In this document: in pieces, positions 38,970 through 48,484 of the stretch
Position numbering within the stretch: position 1 is the first letter of the stretch
Layout: every line of letters starts with the position of its first letter
Origin: Mesorhizobium intechi
GTDB taxonomy: Bacteria > Pseudomonadota > Alphaproteobacteria > Rhizobiales > Rhizobiaceae
Length of the DNA: 64,000 nt
Assembly (NCBI RefSeq): GCF_002879535.1
Contig: NZ_PNOT02000243.1
Span: 33,284 to 97,283, forward strand
Reading direction: 5' to 3'
Position numbers and translations under genes: made by a program
Notes under the pieces: model-generated
What the model was told of the DNA's origin: nothing
The model's input: only the letters and a program-made list of their open reading frames with translations
Database searches by the model: none

Positions 38970-40775
38970 ATGAGCACGCCCCTCGACCACATCCGCAATT
39001 TCTCCATCGTCGCCCATATCGACCATGGCAAATCCACGCTCGCCGACCGCCTGATCCAGTCCACCGGCGGGCTGGAGCTGCGCGACATGAAGGAGCAGGT
39101 GCTGGACTCGATGGACATCGAGCGCGAGCGCGGCATCACCATCAAGGCGCAGACGGTGCGGCTGAAATACCGCGCCAACAATGGCGAGGACTATATCCTC
39201 AACCTCATCGACACGCCCGGACATGTCGACTTCGCCTATGAAGTGTCGCGGTCGCTGGCCGCCTGCGAGGGCTCGCTGCTGGTGGTCGACGCCAGCCAGG
39301 GCGTCGAGGCGCAGACGCTGGCCAATGTCTACCAGGCCATCGACAACAACCACGAGATCGTCGTGGTGCTGAACAAGGTCGACCTGCCGGCCGCCGAGCC
39401 CGAGCGCATCCGCGAGCAGGTCGAGGAGGTGATCGGCATCGACGCTTCCGGCGCCGTGCTGATCTCGGCCAAGACCGGCCTCGGCATTCCCGACGTGCTG
39501 GAAGCCATCGTCCACCAGCTGCCGCCGCCGCGCGAGGGCGATGCGACCGCCCCCTTGAAGGCCATGCTGGTCGACAGCTGGTACGACGCCTATCTCGGCG
39601 TCATCGTTCTGGTGCGCATCATCGACGGCGTGCTGAAGAAGGGCCAGACCATCCGCATGATGGGCACCGGCGCCAAATACCTGGTCGAGCGCACCGGCGT
39701 GTTCACGCCGGCCCGCATCAATGTCGAGGAGCTCGGCCCCGGCGAGTTCGGCTTCTTCACCGGCTCGATCAAGGAAGTGGCCGACACCCGCGTCGGCGAC
39801 ACCATCACCGAGGACCGCCGCCAGACCGCGCACGCCCTGCCCGGCTTCAAGCCGGCGCAGCCGGTGGTGTTCTGCGGCCTGTTCCCGGTCGACGCCGCCG
39901 ATTTCGAGGACCTGCGCGCCGCCGTCGGCAAGCTGCGCCTCAACGACGCCTCCTTCTCCTACGAGATGGAAACCTCCGCCGCGCTCGGCTTCGGCTATCG
40001 CTGCGGCTTCCTCGGCCTGCTGCATCTGGAAATCATCCAGGAGCGGCTGGAGCGCGAGTTCAACCTCGACCTGATCGCCACCGCGCCCAGCGTCGTCTAC
40101 CGGCTGCTCTTGAATGACGGCTCGGTGAAGGAACTGCACAACCCGGCCGACATGCCCGACGTGGTCAAGATCTCGGCCATCGAGGAGCCGTGGATCCGCG
40201 CCACGATCCTGACGCCCGACGACTATCTCGGCGGCATATTGAAGCTCTGCCAGGACCGGCGCGGCATCCAGGCCGACCTCTCCTATGTCGGCAAACGCGC
40301 CATGCTGACCTACGATCTGCCGCTCAACGAGGTCGTCTTCGACTTCTACGACCGGCTGAAATCGATCTCCAAGGGCTACGCCTCGTTCGACTATCACCTG
40401 ACCGACTACCGCGAGGGCGACCTGGTGAAGATGTCGATCCTGGTCAACGAGGAGCCGGTCGACGCGCTCTCCATGCTGGTGCACCGCACCGCGGCCGAAA
40501 AGCGCGGCCGGCAGATGTGCGAGAAGCTGAAGGAGCTGATCCCGCACCACCTCTTCAAGATCCCCATCCAGGCGGCGATAGGCGGCAAGGTCATCGCCCG
40601 CGAAACCATCTCGGCGCTGCGCAAGGACGTGACGGCGAAGTGCTACGGCGGCGACGTCTCGCGCAAGCGCAAGCTCTTGGACAAGCAGAAAGAGGGCAAG
40701 AAGCGCATGCGCCAGTTCGGCAAGGTGGACATCCCGCAGGAGGCGTTTATCCAGGCGCTGAAGATGGGGGATTGA
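38970..40775 (+). CDS. lepA: elongation factor 4 (back-translocating GTPase LepA)
   Basis: A 601-residue LepA from ATG 38970 ([28 protein letters not shown]). G1 is [10 protein letters not shown]3 DTPGHVDF and G4 NKVD. The C-terminal LepA-specific domain ends [29 protein letters not shown]. It acts on stalled or mistranslocated ribosomes. Full length. The frame is open 23 codons upstream, but that segment is unlike LepA. A strong tandem hairpin structure follows the stop. Confidence 0.96.
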   Translation: MSTPLDHIRNFSIVAHIDHGKSTLADRLIQSTGGLELRDMKEQVLDSMDIERERGITIKAQTVRLKYRANNGEDYILNLIDTPGHVDFAYEVSRSLAACEGSLLVVDASQGVEAQTLANVYQAIDNNHEIVVVLNKVDLPAAEPERIREQVEEVIGIDASGAVLISAKTGLGIPDVLEAIVHQLPPPREGDATAPLKAMLVDSWYDAYLGVIVLVRIIDGVLKKGQTIRMMGTGAKYLVERTGVFTPARINVEELGPGEFGFFTGSIKEVADTRVGDTITEDRRQTAHALPGFKPAQPVVFCGLFPVDAADFEDLRAAVGKLRLNDASFSYEMETSAALGFGYRCGFLGLLHLEIIQERLEREFNLDLIATAPSVVYRLLLNDGSVKELHNPADMPDVVKISAIEEPWIRATILTPDDYLGGILKLCQDRRGIQADLSYVGKRAMLTYDLPLNEVVFDFYDRLKSISKGYASFDYHLTDYREGDLVKMSILVNEEPVDALSMLVHRTAAEKRGRQMCEKLKELIPHHLFKIPIQAAIGGKVIARETISALRKDVTAKCYGGDVSRKRKLLDKQKEGKKRMRQFGKVDIPQEAFIQALKMGD

Positions 40776-40836
40776 GAAGCCGGTTGGCGCGCCTGGCGCG
40801 CCAAGTCATCGATCCGGTGGATCGATGACAGGCTTC
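40776..40836. repeat. three-way-junction palindrome downstream of lepA
   Basis: Outer stem GAAGCC/GGCTTC (40776-40781 with 40831-40836) encloses two perfect hairpins. The first is TTGGCGCGCC with GGCGCGCCAA (40784-40804). The second is GTCATCGATCC-ggt-GGATCGATGAC (40805-40829, 11-bp stem). There is no T run. It begins 1 bp after the lepA stop and could stabilise the 3' end, stop transcription from either side or be a mobile palindrome. Confidence 0.7.
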
Positions 40837-40901
40837 GAAAGCGGGGAGCTGCCGGAGGCAGCGGGCCCCCCGCCAGCGGCGCTGACGCTGCGCGGTGGAG
40901 A

Positions 40902-41561
40902 TTATTCTCCGGGTGGCGGGGCGGGATGATCGCCGGGCGCAGGCGGTGCTTCCCCCGAAGCGGCGGCGATCTCTCGAAAAATGCCGTCGACATTTGCGAA
41001 CATGACGCGACCTAAATCTGCAACGTCCGATGCGTTGCCAAGACGGATGAGGCGCATGGTCCTCAGACACAGAACAGCTATGTCGTCAGGCCCATTGTCC
41101 GCTGCATGATATGTGGGTTGGATTGTAGATAAGACGGCTCGGACCAACCTCTGCTCCAGTCGCGGAGCTGCGGTGTTCCAAACATGTATTGCGACAGCCT
41201 GATCCTCAACTCGGAGGCCAAAGTTCGGTGTGAAGTTGACGGAAAACGTTTCTCCAGGGCTTCGCACCGTGACCGCATGACATTCCAAGACTGCGCCTGG
41301 GTTGAGAATTCTCCACGCATTTAGCCGCTTGAGGCCGAGTTGAGCAGATCGCCTCTCTGGTGGTTGAGCAATTGCAAGTGTCGCCGCCAGTAAATTCTCC
41401 AACGGCTCTCCAGCTACCAGACGCCGGCAGAGACGACGAAGACTGCTATGAAAATCATAGCCTCCCTCTCTTGGCGCAGATCTTCGGCGTAGCTCAGTTC
41501 GCTGCGGCCGATCGTTCATATGGACAATTCTCAAGAAAGCTGAAATTCCAAAGGATGGCAT
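40902..41561 (-). CDS. hypothetical protein
   Basis: A 219-residue frame from ATG 41561, which has AAAGGG upstream; the frame stays open to 41639. No domain is recognised. Visible features are a basic N-terminal third (RPQRTELRRRSAPREGG), a central mixed alpha/beta segment (VLECHAVTVRSPGETFSVNFTPNFGLRVEDQAVAIHVWNTAAPRLEQ) and a Pro-rich tail. Base composition is less GC-rich than the neighbours, suggesting acquisition with the next small gene. Confidence 0.55.
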   Translation of the reverse strand: MPSFGISAFLRIVHMNDRPQRTELRRRSAPREGGYDFHSSLRRLCRRLVAGEPLENLLAATLAIAQPPERRSAQLGLKRLNAWRILNPGAVLECHAVTVRSPGETFSVNFTPNFGLRVEDQAVAIHVWNTAAPRLEQRLVRAVLSTIQPTYHAADNGPDDIAVLCLRTMRLIRLGNASDVADLGRVMFANVDGIFREIAAASGEAPPAPGDHPAPPPGE

Positions 41562-41622
41562 TTGGTGTGCCCTTTCTGAGGACCCTGAACGAAAAAGGCC
41601 CGCCAGCGGCGAGCCCTTCGTA

Positions 41623-41832
41623 TCATGCCGCATTCTCAAGATTCGACGGATACCAGACCGGACTACTGGTTGACGCCTTCATGATGTCTATACCGCGCTG
41701 GGCATCGACACGGCGCTTGTAGCTCTCACTGCTTACGGCGATGGTTTCGCCATTCACAGCTTCGTAAGTCCACCGCCATTCGCCACTATTGTCCTTGTAC
41801 AACCAGTACGAAGGGTAAGTACGCTGCGCCAT
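41623..41832 (-). CDS. DUF1508 (YegP-like) small protein
   Basis: A 69-residue protein with a good ribosome-binding site (AAGGAGCG) before ATG 41832. YWLYKDNSGEWRWTYEAVNGE, in parts, then SESYKRRVDAQRGIDIMK is the DUF1508 repeat in single copy (YegP has two). Function is unknown; the family has been noted in stress or phage-linked settings. It lies in the AT-richer islet downstream of lepA. Confidence 0.82.
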   Translation of the reverse strand: MAQRTYPSYWLYKDNSGEWRWTYEAVNGETIAVSSESYKRRVDAQRGIDIMKASTSSPVWYPSNLENAA

Positions 41833-42366
41833 TGGAGTCGCTCCTTAATTGGCATAAGCGAACGTCAGGCTTGACCATGGCGGATTATTCTGATTCAACA
41901 TCAGTGTACCAAATACGCTATGCCCCGCGCCTGACGTCCAATCTTGTGCGGGTTAGAACTCGGAAACCGTCGCGGCTCGCCAGCTTTGCGGCGGTTTCTT
42001 GATTCTAGACGACTTCTAGATGAGATTAAGCAATGTCGAGAGTCAAGACATGGCTAAAGGATCGCTGACTTAGGTCTGCGATCGTGAAAATTTCATAATA
42101 AATACAGGCGCTTACTCAAACTCCTCCTAGCGGGATAACTCAGCGCAAAGCGACCACCGCCTTGGGGACAATACTTCTGTTCAGCGAAAGAACAAACATT
42201 TTGATCGAGCTGATTCTGTTGCGCTGCAAAATAGGTCGGGAGTGCTGACTTTTTATTGTAATGGCATCGCAACGTTGGAAGGGGTTACCGCTGTTGCCCC
42301 ATCGGTATTCTCTTTGAGCGCGCGCTTCTCAGCAGTACCCTCTCTCCGCACCCGGGGAGTCACCAC
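41833..42366. other. 534-bp AT-richer intergenic region
   Basis: No gene or known RNA is recognised. Composition is clearly lower in GC than the rest of the window (for example around 42010-42130 and 42170-42260). It contains many TAG/TAA triplets in all frames and no strong hairpin-T-run. A GGGGAG ribosome-binding site at the right end serves the next gene. Confidence 0.6.
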
Positions 42367-42879
42367 ATGCGCAGCACCTCAAACACCGTCGCCTCTCTCG
42401 GCCTCGCCATCGGCGGCGCCTTTGGCCTGGCCGGCACCTTCGTCGCCAGCGCTCCGCTGCGCGAAACGCTCTGGACGATCGACGGCGTGGCGCTCGTCGT
42501 CGCCGCAGCACTCCTCACCATGAAATACCAGCGGCTGGGCAATGATTGCGTCGCCGCCGGCTTCCTGACCTTCCTGGCCGGCGAGAGCCTGCTGCTGGCC
42601 GGCAATGCGGCCGGGCTGGAGGCCAGCGTGCCTTCCTATGCCGGCGGCATCTCGCTGTGGGCGGCGGGGCTGGTCATGGTCAGCGCGCCGGGCACGTTCG
42701 CGCTCTGGATGCGGCTGACCGCGCTCGTCGCCGCCGTGCTGTTCGTCGTCTCGGCCGGCATGATCCTGTGGGGCGCGCCCCTGCTGCCGACATCGGCGCC
42801 GCTGCCGGCCGCCGGCTATCCATTCCTGGTCCTGACTTTTGTCGGGTGGATTTGGACGTTGGTGCGGGAGGGGCGGTGA
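42367..42879 (+). CDS. hypothetical integral membrane protein
   Basis: A 170-residue protein with about five or six hydrophobic helices (VASLGLAIGGAFGLAGTFVA, IDGVALVVAAALLTM, CVAAGFLTFLAGESLLLAG, LWAAGLVMVSAPGTFALWM, LTALVAAVLFVVSAGMILWG, YPFLVLTFVGWIWTL). It has a good Shine-Dalgarno sequence (GGGGAG). No family is recognised. It stands alone between the AT-rich spacer and a family B repeat. Confidence 0.7.
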   Translation: MRSTSNTVASLGLAIGGAFGLAGTFVASAPLRETLWTIDGVALVVAAALLTMKYQRLGNDCVAAGFLTFLAGESLLLAGNAAGLEASVPSYAGGISLWAAGLVMVSAPGTFALWMRLTALVAAVLFVVSAGMILWGAPLLPTSAPLPAAGYPFLVLTFVGWIWTLVREGR

Positions 42880-42889
42880 GCGCGACGCC

Positions 42890-43080
42890 TCTTCCTTCTC
42901 CCCTTGCGGGAGAAGGTGGATCGGCGCGCCAGCGCCGAGACGGATGAGGGGTGTTCCAGCGGAGTGAGGGAAAGGATTGGGCGCTTATAGCATTTAGTTC
43001 TGTAAGGCAGCGATCCGTCACGCACCCCGTCTTGCCGCTTCGCGGCAATCCACCTTCCCCCCCACAAGGGGGGAAGGAAG
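42890..43080. repeat. palindromic intergenic repeat, family B, copy 3 (expanded)
   Basis: Left arm CTTCTCCCCTTGCGGGAGAAG, in parts, with CGGCGCGCCAGCGCCG and GATGAGGGGTG. Right arm CGCACCCCGTCTTGCCGCTTCGCGGCAATCC, in parts, with CCTTCCCCCCCACAAGG. About 60 bp of unrelated sequence separates the arms. It lies between convergent genes. Confidence 0.78.
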
Positions 43081-43098
43081 AACGCGCCGCAACGCGCC

Positions 43099-44739
43099 TC
43101 AGCTCTCAATCCACACCTTCTCGAAGTGCTGCTCCAGCGCCTGGTGCTGCTCGCAGCCCTCCACCCCCTTGCGGTAGGTCCGGTAGACCGAGCGCCAGTA
43201 GGGCTGGATGATGATGCCTGAGTCGCGCAAATTCTTCTCGATGCCGGCCATGATCTCCTTGCGGGCCTTGGCGTCCGGCATCGCCAGCGCCTTGTCGAGC
43301 AGGTCGTCGAATTCCTTGCTGGCATAGGCGCTTTCGTTCCAGGCGGCGCCCGATTTGTAGGCCAGCGCCAGCACCTGGACGCCGAGCGGGCGTCCCAGCC
43401 ATTCGGTGCAGGAGAAGGGGTATTTGCTCCAGTCGTTCCAGAAGGTGGCGGCGGGCAGCACGGTGCGCTTGATCTTCAGGCCGGCCTCGCGCATCTGCGC
43501 GGCGATGGCGTCGCCGGTGCTCTTCTGCCATTCGACGTCGACCGAGATCAGCTCGTATTCATGGTCCGGCTTGCCGGAGGCGGCGAGCAGTTTTTTCGCC
43601 TCCTCCACATCGCGCCTGGCCGGGCCGATATCGGCATATTCGGGGTGCATGGGGCCGACATGGTGATTGTCGGCGGGTTTGCCCCTGCCGCCGAGGCCGA
43701 GCGCCAGCACCGCCGAATTGTCGACGGCGAGCTGCGCGGCGCGGCGGATCTTGATGTCGTCATAGGGCGCGTTGCCGACGTTGAAGCGGGCGACGATGGT
43801 CGAGCCGGTGGCGATCTCGGAATTCTTCAGCCCCATCTTCTCGGTCTGCGAAACGGCATCGGAGGCGGTTTCGTGGTCGGTGTCGATCTCGCCGGATTCG
43901 AACGCCGACAGCATGGCGTTGGGGTCGGAGCCGTAGTCGATCCACTGGATGCCATCGAGATGGAATTCGCCCTTCCACCACGGCTTGTCCTTGCGCTCCA
44001 CCTCGGCGCCGGTCTCGGCGTCCCATTTCACCAGTTCGCAGGGGCCGGTGGTGATGGCCAGCGCCTTCATCGGATCGCCGTCACCGTCATAGGAGCGGTG
44101 CATGATCAAGGCGGGATAGTCGGCCATGCCGGCGATCAGCGAAATGTCGGGCTTGGGCAGGTTGAGCCTGATCGTGTGGTCGTCGACCTTCTCGATGCCG
44201 CCATCGACCGCCTTCTTGGTGTCGGCATTGACCAGCGCGCCCATGCGCGCGGCGACCGAATTGCCGGCCACGCCCGCCTCGCACCAGCGGGTGAGGTTGT
44301 GGACGACATCATCGGCGTTGAAGGCGTCGCCGTTCGACCAGGTGATGCCCTTGCGCACATGCAGCGTCAGCGTCCTGGCGTCGTCGCTCATCTCCCATTT
44401 TTCGAGCAGCCAGGGCTCGAAGGTAAAATCGGTGTTCCAGCGCACCAGATATTCGTTGCAGTGGCGGGCGACGTTGGACATTTCGACGCCGTCGAAGGTG
44501 CGCGGGTCCTTGAAGCCCTTGACGTTCATGGCGACGCGCAAGGTGCCGCCCTTCTTCGGCTCGGCCGCGCGGGCCGGCGTGGGGGCAAGGCCGCCCAGGG
44601 CAAGCGCGCCGGCGGCGCTGACGCCGAGGCCGGCCATCAGCGCCAGGTATTCGCGGCGGCTGATGGCGCCCTTCCTGAAATCCTCGGCGACGGGCTTGGC
44701 CCGCGGATGCGGTTTGCGGTCGGTCAGCATGAATCTCAT
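43099..44739 (-). CDS. ABC transporter substrate-binding protein, family 5 (peptide/opine type)
   Basis: A 546-residue extracellular solute-binding protein. The twin-arginine signal is [24 protein letters not shown] (Arg28-Arg29), with cleavage near PARAAEP. Mature sequence shows the family 5 layout: [49 protein letters not shown], and [32 protein letters not shown] near the end. Cargo unknown. No permease or ATPase genes are adjacent, so it is an orphan in this window. Tat export implies folding before secretion. Confidence 0.88.
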   Translation of the reverse strand: MRFMLTDRKPHPRAKPVAEDFRKGAISRREYLALMAGLGVSAAGALALGGLAPTPARAAEPKKGGTLRVAMNVKGFKDPRTFDGVEMSNVARHCNEYLVRWNTDFTFEPWLLEKWEMSDDARTLTLHVRKGITWSNGDAFNADDVVHNLTRWCEAGVAGNSVAARMGALVNADTKKAVDGGIEKVDDHTIRLNLPKPDISLIAGMADYPALIMHRSYDGDGDPMKALAITTGPCELVKWDAETGAEVERKDKPWWKGEFHLDGIQWIDYGSDPNAMLSAFESGEIDTDHETASDAVSQTEKMGLKNSEIATGSTIVARFNVGNAPYDDIKIRRAAQLAVDNSAVLALGLGGRGKPADNHHVGPMHPEYADIGPARRDVEEAKKLLAASGKPDHEYELISVDVEWQKSTGDAIAAQMREAGLKIKRTVLPAATFWNDWSKYPFSCTEWLGRPLGVQVLALAYKSGAAWNESAYASKEFDDLLDKALAMPDAKARKEIMAGIEKNLRDSGIIIQPYWRSVYRTYRKGVEGCEQHQALEQHFEKVWIES

Positions 44740-45028
44740 CGTCGTTCCCTTTGTCGTTGGCGCGTGCCGCCCAAAGTGCGGTCTTGGGGCAGCGGCATGC
44801 GCGGAAGCAGGCTCGTCCCGACGGATCGCCTACGCGGTCGCGACCGCCGGGACGCCTTGCCTGAGGCGGCGATGATAGGGCGGGGTGACGTAGCGGAGTG
44901 TTCTGGAATCCGCAGGAGTTGTGCGCTGCTCCGCAGGGTGAGCGGCGGTTGGCGGGAGGGCGGGCAGGCCTCCGCTGCGCTCCTTGCTCCGTCCGTGGAT
45001 GACGAAGTCGAGGGTTGGCGCCTCCAAC
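44740..45028. other. intergenic region upstream of the solute-binding protein
   Basis: Contains the promoter region of the binding-protein gene and, at about 44955-45010, a family D-like segment (ctccgctgcgctccttgc, then ccgtggatgacgaagtcgag) resembling sequence near 29570 and 8800. No gene is seen. Confidence 0.5.
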
Positions 45029-45056
45029 AAAAAACCCGGCTCAAGGCCGGGTTTTT
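45029..45056. terminator. bidirectional intrinsic terminator downstream of secB
   Basis: AAAAAACCCGGC-tcaag-GCCGGGTTTTT: a 6-bp GC core extended by A/T pairs, giving a U-rich tail on both strands. It lies 23 bp beyond the secB stop on the minus strand. Confidence 0.88.
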
Positions 45057-45078
45057 CGAGGCATTCCGTGGAGAGACG

Positions 45079-45585
45079 TCAGCTCACCTGAACCTTCGAC
45101 GCGGCGGCCTGGTCCTCGGCGATCTTCTGCTGGAACATCTGGGCGAAATCGATCGGGTCGAGCATCAGCGGCGGGAAGCCGCCATTGCGGGTCGCCTCGG
45201 CGATGATCTGGCGGGCGAAGGGGAACAGGAGCCGCGGGCATTCGATGAACAGGATGGGCAGCATGTGCTCCTGCGGGAAGCCGGAGATGGCGAAGACGCC
45301 GCCATAGACCAGCTCGACATTGAACAGCACTTCCTGGTCGAAGGAGGCCTTGGCGTTCAGCGTCAGGTTGACGTCGAACTGCTTGTCGGAAAGCGGGTTG
45401 GCGTTGACGTTGACGTTGATGGCGATGCCGGGGGCCTTGTCGCGGCCGCGCAGCGAGTTCGGCGCGCCGGGGCTTTCGAAGGACAGGTCCTTCACATACT
45501 GGGCGAGCACGTTGAGCGAAGGCTGCGCCTGCGCGTTGCCGTTGCCGTTGGCCGCGCCGGTCGGCGCGTCATCATTGCTGGCCAT
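45079..45585 (-). CDS. secB: protein-export chaperone SecB
   Basis: A 168-residue SecB from ATG 45585 ([21 protein letters not shown]). The family core is [32 protein letters not shown] [48 protein letters not shown] and an acidic/Gln-rich tail. It keeps preproteins unfolded for SecA. It is in tandem with fxsA and divergent from tim44. In related genomes I recall it next to dnaQ. Confidence 0.95.
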   Translation of the reverse strand: MASNDDAPTGAANGNGNAQAQPSLNVLAQYVKDLSFESPGAPNSLRGRDKAPGIAINVNVNANPLSDKQFDVNLTLNAKASFDQEVLFNVELVYGGVFAISGFPQEHMLPILFIECPRLLFPFARQIIAEATRNGGFPPLMLDPIDFAQMFQQKIAEDQAAASKVQVS

Positions 45586-45843
45586 GAGCCTTATATCCTT
45601 TTCCCCTGGGCAGCGTTGCTGACCGAATTGAAATCGGGCGTTCGCTACCATGGTCGGCATGACAAGACAAGGTTTGCCGCCTTGCGACCGGAGCGGACGC
45701 AGACTGCATCGAGATTCAGGTCAGGCCGAGGCGAAAGGGGTGGTTTCCGAGAACCGGAGCGGAGCGTACTTGACCTACGTGAGCACCGGAAGCGCGGGAA
45801 GCCGCGCTTTGCAGACCGGCATCACCTGAATATCGGTGCGGTC

Positions 45844-46341
45844 TCAGTCATCCTTCAGCCGCCGCCACGGCGAATTGTGATCCGGGCCGCGCTTGAAATC
45901 GTCCTCGCGCGAATAGTCGCCGTCGTCGAGGTCGATGACCCTGTCGCGCGGCCGGCGGAAGCCGCCGGCGGAGAAATCGGTGGCGACGACGATGCGGCCC
46001 TTGAAGCGGCGCCAGGCAAGGTCGCGCACCGGCGGCAGGAACAGCAGCAGGCCGATAATGTCGGTGATGAAGCCGGGGATGATCAGCAGGATCGCCGCGA
46101 CCACGATCATGGCGCCGTGGGCGAGGTGGCGGCTGGGATCATGGCCGGCATCCATCTCGGCGCGCACCCGCGCCATGACTCCGAACCCCTGGTGCCTGAG
46201 CAAAAGCACGCCGGCAATGCTCGAGGCAAGCACCAGGCCGACCGTCGCCAGCGCGCCGACCTCGCGGCCGACGATGACGAAACCGGCGATCTCCAGCAGC
46301 GGCAGGGCGAGAAGAAACAGGGGAAGCAGCGAAATGCGCAA
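45844..46341 (-). CDS. fxsA: FxsA family membrane protein
   Basis: A 165-residue FxsA protein with about four transmembrane helices. It starts MRISLLPLFLLALPLLEIAGFVIVGREVGALATVGLVLASSIAGVLLLRHQG and includes GFITDIIGLLLFLPPVRDL, the family motif. The C-terminal tail is charged (RRPRDRVIDLDDGDYSRED). E. coli FxsA counters F-plasmid-mediated phage T7 exclusion; the native role is unknown. Conserved position between secB and tim44. Confidence 0.9.
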   Translation of the reverse strand: MRISLLPLFLLALPLLEIAGFVIVGREVGALATVGLVLASSIAGVLLLRHQGFGVMARVRAEMDAGHDPSRHLAHGAMIVVAAILLIIPGFITDIIGLLLFLPPVRDLAWRRFKGRIVVATDFSAGGFRRPRDRVIDLDDGDYSREDDFKRGPDHNSPWRRLKDD

Positions 46342-46551
46342 GTCTTGCCAACCTTCCGGTCGTTGGTCGTTTCGATTGTTTTGCCCTGGCGGCCAATCGC
46401 CGCTGGCACTGAGGCCGTTAGATAGGTATGCCTGCCTTTAATTTGAATGATTGCACCTTGCGTTCTATATGCTTTGAATGTTGAACGCTATGCGACCGCG
46501 GCCTGTTGGCCGGATGGTCCGGCCTAGGGCAGGGATTGATTGGCGGAAGAT

Positions 46552-47259
46552 ATGGGTTTCTTCGACTTCGGCACGATTTTCTTCCTGATCGCGGCGGTGG
46601 TGATCTTCTTCCAGCTGCGCAACGTGCTGGGCCGTCGGACCGGTAGCGAGCGGCCGCCCTTCGACCCCTACTCGGCGGCGCGCACCGAAAAGGACGCCAC
46701 GCAGAAGCCCGAAAACGTCGTTTCGCTGCCGCGCAAGCGCCCGCCGGGCGAGCCGGCGCCGGCCGACGCCTATGCGGCGATCGATGCCTTCGCCAAGCCC
46801 GACACCGATCTCAACAAGGGCCTGCGCGCCATCAAGGACAATGACCCGTCCTTCGACCCGAAGGGTTTCGTCGACGGCGCCAAGATGGCCTATGAGATGA
46901 TCGTCATGGCCTATGCCGACGGCGACCGCAAGACGCTGAAGAACCTGTTGTCGCGCGAGGTGTACGACGGTTTCGTCGCGGCGATAGGCGAGCGCGAGGC
47001 CAAGTCGGAAAAGATCCAGTCCTCCTTCGTCGGCATCGACAAGGCCGATATCGTCTCGGCCGAGATGAAGGGCGGCGAGGCGCATGTCACGCTGCGCATC
47101 ATCAGCGAGCTGATTTCGGCGACGCGCGACAAGGCCGGCGCCGTCATCGACGGTGACCCCGAAACCGTGGCCGAGGTCAAGGACGTCTGGACCTTCGCCC
47201 GCGACACGCGCTCGCGCGATCCGAACTGGAAGCTCGTCGCCACCGAAGAGGAAGACTGA
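46552..47259 (+). CDS. Tim44/TimA domain protein
   Basis: A 235-residue protein from ATG 46552, which has GGAAG 4 nt upstream. One N-terminal membrane helix (FDFGTIFFLIAAVVIFFQLRNVLGRRTG) is followed by a linker (PENVVSLPRKRPPGEP) and the Tim44-like domain (GFVDGAKMAYEMIVMAYADGDRKTLKNLLSREVYDGF, VWTFARDTRSRDPNWKLVATEEED). Alphaproteobacterial relatives of mitochondrial Tim44 are inner-membrane proteins. Divergent from fxsA and followed by mltA-smr-xre. Confidence 0.9.
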   Translation: MGFFDFGTIFFLIAAVVIFFQLRNVLGRRTGSERPPFDPYSAARTEKDATQKPENVVSLPRKRPPGEPAPADAYAAIDAFAKPDTDLNKGLRAIKDNDPSFDPKGFVDGAKMAYEMIVMAYADGDRKTLKNLLSREVYDGFVAAIGEREAKSEKIQSSFVGIDKADIVSAEMKGGEAHVTLRIISELISATRDKAGAVIDGDPETVAEVKDVWTFARDTRSRDPNWKLVATEEED

Positions 47260-47263
47260 GCCC

Positions 47264-47370
47264 CGATGCATGTCGCCCAAAAGTGCCAAGCGGTTTGGGA
47301 CAACGACCTGCATCAAGACCCAGACCTGAAGCGCGTCGCATGATGCTCTTCAAACACGACGCGCTTTAGG
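47264..47370. repeat. short intergenic repeat, family C variant
   Basis: gatgcatgtcgcccaaaagtg, then ccaagcggtttgggacaacg, then gcgcgtcgcatgatgctctt and gacgcgctttagggcg. It shares the AGCGGTTTnGG core style of the elements at 3946 and 20041, though its flanks differ. It fills the tim44-mltA spacer. Confidence 0.5.
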
Positions 47371-47383
47371 GCGACGGGCTCCG

Positions 47384-48484
47384 GTGTCGCTCTCGCCTCT
47401 CTTTTCGGCAAGGTCTTTCGATGATCTCCCCGGCTGGGGCGATGACGACCCTGTGCCGGCCTTCGAGGCCTTTCGCCGTTCCGCCGTCCATGTGCCGGTA
47501 AAACCCTATCGCAGCGGCGCGCTCGGCGTCGATTTCGGCGCCTTCGCCGCGGCCTACGCGGATGCGCGCGACGCTTCGCCTGTGACCGGAGCGGAAGCCC
47601 GCGCCTTCTTCGAGCGTCATTTTGTCCCCATGCTGGTCCGGCCCGAGAGCGGCGCCGGCCTCGTCACCGGCTTCTACGAGCCGCAGGTCGAGGCCTCGCC
47701 GGTGCGCACGCAGCGTTTTGTCGTGCCGCTGCTGTCGCGGCCGGCCGATCTGGTCGATGTCGACGACGCCAATAGGCCCGACGGGATGGATTCCTATCTC
47801 GCCTTCGCGCGCCGGACGGCGGATGGACTGGCCGAATATTTCGACCGTGGCGCGATCGAGCGCGGCGCGCTCGACGGCCAAGGGCTGGAGATCGCCTGGC
47901 TGGCCGACAAGGTCGACGCCTTCTTCATCCATGTGCAAGGCGCCGCGCGGCTCGCCATGACCGACGGCCGGCTTCGCCGCGTCACCTACGCCGCTAAGTC
48001 GGGCCAGCGCTTCACCGGCCCGGGCAAGGTCTTGAGCGAGCTGGGCGAGATCCCGCTGGCGCAGGTGACGATGCAGTCGATCCGCGCCTGGTTCAAGGCG
48101 CATCCGCGGCGCATCGACGAGATCCTGTGGCAGAACCGCTCCTACATCTTCTTCCGCGAGGCTGATGTCGAGGACGCCGCGCTCGGCCCGATCGCCGCCG
48201 CCAAGGTGCCGCTGACGCCGGGCCGCTCGGTGGCGGTCGACCGGCTGCTGCACACATTCGGCACGCCCTTCTACATCGACGCGCCGACGCTGACCGCGTT
48301 CGACGCAAGGCCGTTCCGCCGGCTGATGATCGCGCAGGACACCGGCTCGGCGATCACCGGGCCGGCGCGCGGCGATCTCTTCGCCGGTTCGGGCGATGCC
48401 GCGGGCGAGATCGCCGGCGTGGTGCGCAATGCCGCCGATTTCTACGCGCTGGTGCCGCGCGCGCTGGCCGGGGGCGCCAGATGA
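47384..48484 (+). CDS. mltA: membrane-bound lytic murein transglycosylase A family protein
   Basis: A 366-residue MltA-fold protein from GTG 47384. The GLVTGFYEPQVEASP motif is near residues 93-107. The C-terminal 3D domain has RLMIAQDTGSAITGPARGDLFAGSGDAAG, with the catalytic Asp in AQDTG. MltA cleaves peptidoglycan to 1,6-anhydro-muropeptides. The N-terminus (MSLSPLFSARSFDDLPGWG) shows no signal peptide or lipobox, which is odd for a periplasmic enzyme; rhizobial homologues look similar as I recall. The stop overlaps the smr start (ATGA). Confidence 0.9.
   Translation: MSLSPLFSARSFDDLPGWGDDDPVPAFEAFRRSAVHVPVKPYRSGALGVDFGAFAAAYADARDASPVTGAEARAFFERHFVPMLVRPESGAGLVTGFYEPQVEASPVRTQRFVVPLLSRPADLVDVDDANRPDGMDSYLAFARRTADGLAEYFDRGAIERGALDGQGLEIAWLADKVDAFFIHVQGAARLAMTDGRLRRVTYAAKSGQRFTGPGKVLSELGEIPLAQVTMQSIRAWFKAHPRRIDEILWQNRSYIFFREADVEDAALGPIAAAKVPLTPGRSVAVDRLLHTFGTPFYIDAPTLTAFDARPFRRLMIAQDTGSAITGPARGDLFAGSGDAAGEIAGVVRNAADFYALVPRALAGGAR

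Noticed and set aside
38844..40550. 568-codon open frame on the minus strand
   Set aside because: Exactly antisense to lepA, with His/Asp/Val-rich pseudo-protein sequence.
43561..46425. 954-codon open frame on the plus strand
   Set aside because: Antisense to the solute-binding protein, secB and fxsA. It arises from high GC content; no domain, and composition typical of a shadow frame.
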